Source: Lachnospiraceae bacterium (lineage in GTDB: Bacteria > Bacillota > Clostridia > Lachnospirales > Lachnospiraceae). From it: a stretch of 9,001 bases of DNA. Below are positions 5,836-9,001 of the stretch, piece after piece. The position numbers were made by a program, and so were the translations under genes. The notes beneath the pieces were generated by a model. It was not told where the DNA came from. It was given only the letters and a program-made list of their open reading frames with translations, and did not search any database. Numbering within the stretch: the first letter of the stretch is position 1; each line of letters begins with the position of its first letter. Location: the NCBI GenBank assembly GCA_004556655.1, contig SFGF01000103.1, positions 1 to 9,001 of the forward strand. The letters are read 5' to 3'.

Positions 5836-5856
5836 TTCCTTTCATCTCCTTTTTGG

Positions 5857-5872
5857 GTTAGTTTTTTCTAAC
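5857..5872. promoter_or_regulatory. Operator dyad GTTAG-N6-CTAAC of the flavodoxin operon
   Basis: GTTAGTTTTTTCTAAC is a perfect dyad with five-base arms, beginning seven bases downstream of the -10 box and so covering the expected transcription start. The same dyad stands at the same distance in the enolase promoter. The arms resemble the GTTAG/CTAAC core of DtxR/IdeR-type iron boxes, which suggests but does not prove a metal-dependent repressor. Confidence 0.65.
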
Positions 5873-5879
5873 TATCTGT

Positions 5880-5908
5880 ATGATATCCAATTTTCTTTGT
5901 ATCGTCAA
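5880..5908 (-). promoter_or_regulatory. Sigma-A type promoter of the DUF2325-DUF3793-flavodoxin operon
   Basis: On the minus strand, TTGACG (5903-5908) and TATCAT (5880-5885) are separated by 17 bases. The sequence aligns closely with the enolase promoter, including the dyad that follows. Confidence 0.75.
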
Positions 5909-6090
5909 CGATTTTTGTTTATATTGAAAAATCTTATCTTCTAGAAAAAAGCAGATTGCTTTACTGCCAACAATCCACTTTTCTCTCCTATTCCAAATTT
6001 TTCAATGCTTCTTCCTATTCTCGCCCAATTAATTTTGCCATCAATGTCAATATTATCAACGCTTTTGTGCTATCACATTGCATAGCGGTT

Positions 6091-6436
6091 GAAATTCTTC
6101 CACTAAAGCAGAGGACAGGTTCGTTCAATAGATATTGCAAATGAAATGAATTTCACAAAACCAAGTGTCAGTGTTGCCATGAAGAACCTTCGAGAAAAAG
6201 GATACATAACGATGGACAGCACCGGATACATCACGCTGACCGAAGCAGGCAGACAACGTGCCGAAGATGTATTAGAACGGCATACTATACTTGCTGATTT
6301 ACTAATGCATATCGGCGTAAGTAAAGAAACCGCTTTGGCTGATGCCTGTAAAGTCGAACATGATTTGAGCGAGGAAAGCTTTGAAGCAATTAAACAAGTG
6401 CTCCGTTCCTTAAAATTTTCATCCGACAACAGTTAA
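6091..6436 (+). pseudogene. DtxR-family metal-dependent transcriptional regulator, frameshifted and 5'-degraded
   Basis: The intact stretch from ATG 6146 encodes 96 residues (TKPSVSVAMKNLREKGYI, GYITLTEAGRQRAEDVLERHT, ACKVEHDLSEESFEAIK), which match the winged helix and dimerisation region of the short DtxR-like regulators of Clostridia. These normally sense Fe(II) or Mn(II) and repress metal uptake genes. Reading back from 6146 in frame gives GQVRSIDIANEM from about 6113, the expected preceding helix, and then a TAA at 6104-6106. The earlier segment continues in another frame as VEILPLKQRTG (about 6088-6120), resembling the family's N-terminal helix. At least one small indel near 6107-6120 therefore breaks the gene, and the first about 10 residues are not recognisable. 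A restart at 6146 would lack much of the DNA-binding domain. It ends 81 bases from the convergent enolase stop. The only plus-strand gene in this half of the window. Confidence 0.75.
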
Positions 6437-6443
6437 CCTCAAG

Positions 6444-6469
6444 CAAAAAGGAACCCAAATTGGATTCCT
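6444..6469 (-). terminator. Intrinsic terminator of enolase
   Basis: On the minus strand AGGAATCC-AATTT-GGGTTCCT (6449-6469, one G-T pair) is followed by TTTTTGCTT. It lies in the 81-base gap between the convergent regulator pseudogene and enolase, about 50 bases after the enolase stop. Confidence 0.65.
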
Positions 6470-6517
6470 CTCCGCTTGTATGTTTTGTATGTGGTATATC
6501 AAAAATAGGTTATTGTC

Positions 6518-7810
6518 TTATTTCACATTGAATGCACTATCACCAGGATAAACAGCATTTTCGCCAAGTTCTTCCTCAATACGAAGCAATTGATTATATT
6601 TTGCCACTCTCTCACTTCGACTGGGCGCGCCTGTTTTTATCTGGCAGGTGTTGAGTGCCACCGCTAAATCTGCAATAGTAGTGTCTTCTGTCTCTCCAGA
6701 TCTGTGGGACGCAATTGCAGTATAACCGGCTTTATGTGCCATCTTAATCGCTTCCAGTGTTTCCGATACAGAACCGATTTGGTTTAATTTTATCAAAATA
6801 GAATTACCGCAACCAAGTTTTATTCCTTTTGCAAGTCGTTCCGTATTTGTAACGAATAAATCATCTCCTACAAGCTGGATTTTATCTCCCAGTTCTTTAG
6901 TTAGTAACTGCCAGCCTTCCCAATCTTCCTCATCCAGTGCGTCTTCAATGGATATAATCGGATATTTCTCCACCAATGCCTTCCAATGCGCAATCAGAGA
7001 TTCCGAAGTAAACTGTGTTCCCGCTTTCGGAAGTATGTACTCTCCCTTTTTCTCTCCCTTCCACTCACTGGAAGCTGCGTCCATGGCCAATTTAAAATCT
7101 TTTCCCGGCGTATATCCCGCTCTTTCAATTGCCTTTAAAATATATTCTATTGCTTCCTCATCGCTTGAAAGATTTGGTGCAAAACCGCCTTCATCACCAA
7201 CAGATGTGGCAAGCCCCTGTTCTTTTAAAAGTCCAGCTAGTGAATGGAATACCTCTGCACACCATCTTAGTGCCTCTTTGAAACTAGATGCTCCTACCGG
7301 CATGATCATAAACTCTTGTACATCTACGGTGTTCGCTGCATGGGCACCTCCATTTAAAATATTCATCATAGGAACCGGCAGTCGATTTCCTGAAACACCT
7401 CCCAAAAAGCGATATAATGGAACTCCCAGAGAAAGCGCTGCCGCTTTGGAAGTGGCAATTGACACTGCCAAAATAGCATTTGCTCCCAAGTTCGATTTGT
7501 CTTTTGTACCGTCAGCCTTTATCATAGCTTGATCAACCGAATAAATATCAGACGCATCCATTCCGATAAGTGTATTGCAGATGACTGTATTTATATTTTC
7601 TACTGCTCTTGTTACACCTTTTCCCAAATATCTCGTTTTATCTTGATCTCGAAGTTCCAACGCTTCAAATTCTCCCGTAGATGCTCCGCTAGGCGCCGTT
7701 CCCCTTCCTACGCTACCATCCTCAAGCGTTACCTCTGCTTCTACTGTAGGATTCCCTCTGGAGTCAAGTATCTCTCTTCCAATTACTTTTTTAATCTTCA
7801 AATCGCTCAC
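6518..7810 (-). CDS. eno: Enolase (phosphopyruvate hydratase)
   Basis: A full-length 430-residue enolase that interconverts 2-phosphoglycerate and phosphoenolpyruvate in glycolysis with two Mg2+ ions; cytoplasmic, normally a dimer or octamer. Conserved elements are all present: the mobile loop SGAST (41-45), His157 in GGAHA, Glu166, Glu207 in GDEGGF, metal ligands Asp244, Glu289 and Asp316, catalytic Lys341 in KLNQIGS, the HRSGETEDTTIADLAV block (369-384) and Lys392. The start is GTG (7808-7810) with AAAGGAG eight bases upstream. It stands alone between a pseudogene and a long leader, not in the usual gapA-pgk-tpi-gpm cluster. Its promoter shares a dyad operator with the flavodoxin operon, so it could be a conditionally expressed second copy; whether another eno exists in the genome cannot be seen here. 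Confidence 0.98.
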   Translation of the reverse strand: MSDLKIKKVIGREILDSRGNPTVEAEVTLEDGSVGRGTAPSGASTGEFEALELRDQDKTRYLGKGVTRAVENINTVICNTLIGMDASDIYSVDQAMIKADGTKDKSNLGANAILAVSIATSKAAALSLGVPLYRFLGGVSGNRLPVPMMNILNGGAHAANTVDVQEFMIMPVGASSFKEALRWCAEVFHSLAGLLKEQGLATSVGDEGGFAPNLSSDEEAIEYILKAIERAGYTPGKDFKLAMDAASSEWKGEKKGEYILPKAGTQFTSESLIAHWKALVEKYPIISIEDALDEEDWEGWQLLTKELGDKIQLVGDDLFVTNTERLAKGIKLGCGNSILIKLNQIGSVSETLEAIKMAHKAGYTAIASHRSGETEDTTIADLAVALNTCQIKTGAPSRSERVAKYNQLLRIEEELGENAVYPGDSAFNVK

Positions 7811-7943
7811 GTCGATTGCTCCTTTCTTTTTCCACAGAATTCTTTGTTCGGGATATTCCTCCCGGAAGGGGAGTTAATCCTTCCGGTTAGAGCAGTCTCA
7901 GCAGCACCGCTCAATGAGGAGTCCACATGATTTACACATAGAA
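7811..7943 (-). other. Structured 5' leader of enolase
   Basis: The roughly 150-base leader between the promoter and the GTG start can form several hairpins on the minus strand. GAGC...GCTC spans about 7890-7912. A strong perfect 8-bp stem CCGGAAGG/CCTTCCGG with a 9-base loop spans 7862-7886. A short GGGA...TCCC stem follows. No poly-U tract follows the strong stem, so it is not an obvious terminator. A 13-codon frame, MCKSCGLLIERCC (7898-7939), lacks a ribosome binding site. It does not match a riboswitch consensus I know, including the fluoride type often linked to eno. Function unknown. Confidence 0.4.
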
Positions 7944-7959
7944 GTTAGTTATTTCTAAC
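7944..7959. promoter_or_regulatory. Operator dyad GTTAG-N6-CTAAC of enolase
   Basis: GTTAGTTATTTCTAAC is a perfect dyad with five-base arms. It is identical to the flavodoxin-operon dyad except for one spacer base and lies seven bases downstream of the -10 box. A repressor bound here would block the transcription start. Confidence 0.65.
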
Positions 7960-7966
7960 TACAAAT

Positions 7967-7995
7967 ATAATAACAATTCTATTATTTTTCGTCAA
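7967..7995 (-). promoter_or_regulatory. eno: Sigma-A type promoter of enolase
   Basis: On the minus strand, TTGACG (7990-7995) and TATTAT (7967-7972) are separated by 17 A/T-rich bases, a near-consensus promoter. Its layout matches the promoter at 5880-5908. Confidence 0.8.
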
Positions 7996-8282
7996 CCAAA
8001 AAACAGCGTGTAAATTGAGAGTATTTCTCACTATGTCAAAAATCCTTGTATTATCAAACACATAGGACACATAAGCCATGTAACCAACTTGATAAATTGA
8101 AATTATACATTTAACTTTTGGTTAAATATCTCAGAAAAACGTACATATCCACGCACTTACAGCACAAATAAGAATATAAATAACAAAATGTATCATATGT
8201 TCCTTCTTGTTATACCCAAACATATGTGGTCCCACTATGCCTTTAACCTCTGGATAAAACACAGAGAACTGCATAAAGCAGA
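7996..8282. other. Mostly non-coding stretch between enolase promoter and acetyltransferase gene
   Basis: No RNA gene, terminator or mobile-element end could be supported. The only coding candidate is a minus-strand frame from ATG 8272-8274 to TGA 8131-8133 (47 residues). Its C-terminal half is hydrophobic (MIHFVIYILICAVSAWICTF), like a single membrane helix, but no ribosome binding site precedes the ATG, so it is unproven. The remainder is A/T-rich with no clear structure. Confidence 0.4.
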
Positions 8283-8375
8283 TCACTGACAAGCTTCTCT
8301 CACCAGATCATACATAAAGCTCTTCTCTCCTAAAGTTCTTGTATTCACATGCTGCATTCCGATATATTCATACTA
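8283..8375 (-). pseudogene. C-terminal continuation of the acetyltransferase beyond an in-frame amber codon
   Basis: Reading on in the same frame after the TAG at 8373-8375 gives 29 residues (beginning YEYIGMQHVNTRTLG and containing EKSFMYDLVREAC) before TGA at 8283-8285. In related GNAT proteins the block TDAKLKxDKY(x)HLGM is followed by just such a C-terminus, so this is the missing end of the protein. A single base change (AAG to TAG) would explain the interruption. The full product would have about 204 residues. Confidence 0.8.
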
Positions 8376-8897
8376 ATCTTTTTTTAACTTTGCATCTGTT
8401 GAAACAATGACCGGAAGATTGCCCTGCCTTGCCACTTCAAAAGCTGTTTCAACCAAGGGCCGCATAAAGCCTTTACCCTGATACTCCTTCTTAACCGCAA
8501 GAAGTTCTATCTGAACGAACTGTTTTTTGTTGTCACGATAGCTCTTTTCCAGGCTTGCTCCGCCTGCCTGGAACTTCTTAATGATGTCACTAAAGTTCTT
8601 GAATCCTAAAGCACGCATCATCCTCCACATCATTTTTAGCAATGCAATGCCAGGATATGGATGCGTAGTATCTGTAAGAATAACGATTCCTTCCTTTTTA
8701 TCAGATGTTGCATATATGCCACCATATTCATCTGCAGTTTTTATCATAGCGACCAGATAGTTTATAAGACTGGTTCTGTCAGGATATCCCGGGTAATATG
8801 GAACCATGCCGCTTTCCTCATCACCATAGTCGTAATATGCAAACACCTCTGCAAACTCTCTCATTTCTGCTTCTGTCAGTTTCACCTTATTAAGCAT
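8373..8897 (-). CDS. GNAT family N-acetyltransferase, cut short by an in-frame TAG
   Basis: A 174-residue open frame with the acetyl-CoA-binding core of GNAT enzymes: VQIELLAVKKEYQGKGFMRPLVETAF (129-153 region), where Q140-G141-K142-G143 is the pyrophosphate-binding motif, then LPVIVSTDAKL as the following strand. Substrate unknown. The family normally continues for about 30 residues after TDAK; here a TAG stops it, while the expected C-terminus remains downstream in the same frame. The final strands complete the GNAT fold, so the truncated form is probably inactive unless the stop is read through. The start chosen is ATG 8895-8897. Its AAGGG ribosome binding site is formed partly by the terminal repeat (AAG) and partly by unique sequence (GG). 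The frame also stays open upstream through the whole repeat, with a TTG at 8951, so a longer protein or fusion from beyond the window is possible. Confidence 0.8.
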   Translation of the reverse strand: MLNKVKLTEAEMREFAEVFAYYDYGDEESGMVPYYPGYPDRTSLINYLVAMIKTADEYGGIYATSDKKEGIVILTDTTHPYPGIALLKMMWRMMRALGFKNFSDIIKKFQAGGASLEKSYRDNKKQFVQIELLAVKKEYQGKGFMRPLVETAFEVARQGNLPVIVSTDAKLKKD

Positions 8898-8904
8898 AAT
8901 AACC

Positions 8905-9001
8905 CTTGAGTTTCCGCAAACTGTAATTTCAAAATGAATATAGTCTATCAAAGTACCAATCTGCCCAACTTTTGAAAAGATATAGAGTGGCAGCTTTATG
9001 A
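8905..9001 (-). repeat. Right terminal inverted repeat (97 bp, perfect)
   Basis: Exact reverse complement of bases 1-97, ending at the last base of the window. Read inward, it leads directly into the acetyltransferase gene and supplies half of its ribosome binding site. Confidence 0.97.

Noticed and set aside
5943..5995. Imperfect hairpin (GATTG...CAATC with A/T-rich flanks) as a terminator or promoter element
   Set aside because: The stem has only five solid pairs plus mismatches, and no gene end lies nearby; too weak to call.
6948..7532. Plus-strand open frame of 194 codons
   Set aside because: It is the antisense shadow of enolase, which is unmistakable on the other strand.
7529..7930. 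Plus-strand open frame of 133 codons
   Set aside because: It covers the enolase 5' end and leader in antisense, with no family match or ribosome binding site.
7898..7939. 13-codon cysteine-rich frame MCKSCGLLIERCC in the enolase leader
   Set aside because: No ribosome binding site precedes it and it starts only about 20 bases after the expected transcription start; kept only as a note on the leader.
8077..8098. Similarity of GTAACCAACTT to the 3' end of the winged-helix gene (near 4065)
   Set aside because: Only about 12 bases match and no surrounding winged-helix coding similarity was found; likely coincidence.
1..9001. CRISPR arrays, tRNA and rRNA genes, insertion-sequence transposases
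   Set aside because: No regularly spaced repeats, cloverleaf-type sequence, rRNA motifs or transposase domains were seen on either strand.

Overview
The window is A+T-rich DNA from a Gram-positive anaerobe of the Clostridia, most likely a Lachnospiraceae-type gut bacterium. The evidence is the protein families (DUF5688, DUF5348, DUF3793, DUF2325, short DtxR-like regulator, response-regulator-like winged helix), AGGAGG-type ribosome binding sites, and housekeeping-type promoters (TTGACG-17-TATTAT). Nearly all genes lie on the minus strand.

Ends. The first 97 bases (1-97) and the last 97 (8905-9001) are perfect reverse complements, so the window is exactly bounded by inverted terminal repeats. 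At the left inner edge lies the 3' piece of a DUF5688 gene whose homology begins at the repeat boundary. At the right inner edge lies a GNAT acetyltransferase gene whose ribosome binding site straddles the boundary and whose reading frame is interrupted by an in-frame amber codon.

Left half (378-3969, minus strand): a compact six-gene operon that looks like a mobile-element module. In transcription order it has a small serine recombinase, DUF5348, two unrecognised small proteins, an AlbA_2/Schlafen-type ATP-binding protein, and a SOS response-associated peptidase (SRAP/HMCES). Several starts overlap or nearly touch the preceding stop. Upstream of the recombinase are three imperfect dyads spaced like the res site of Tn3-family resolvases.

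Middle (4060-5908, minus strand): a probable redox/metal-response operon, DUF2325, DUF3793 and flavodoxin, followed by a lone OmpR-type winged-helix gene. Its promoter carries a GTTAG-N6-CTAAC dyad just downstream of the -10 box, and the leader holds a terminator-like hairpin overlapping an 11-codon reading frame.

Right half: a frameshifted DtxR-family (metal-dependent) regulator on the plus strand (6091-6436), then a full-length enolase gene on the minus strand. The enolase promoter has the same -35/-10 and the same dyad at the same 7-base distance as the flavodoxin operon promoter. The two transcription units therefore look co-regulated, plausibly by a DtxR-type iron or manganese sensor; the local copy of such a regulator is broken. 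Between enolase and the acetyltransferase is a largely non-coding stretch.

Most unusual points: the exact terminal inverted repeats, the res-like site, the AlbA_2-SRAP coupling, the twin promoter/operator architecture linking enolase to a flavodoxin operon, and the clean single-codon interruption of the acetyltransferase.
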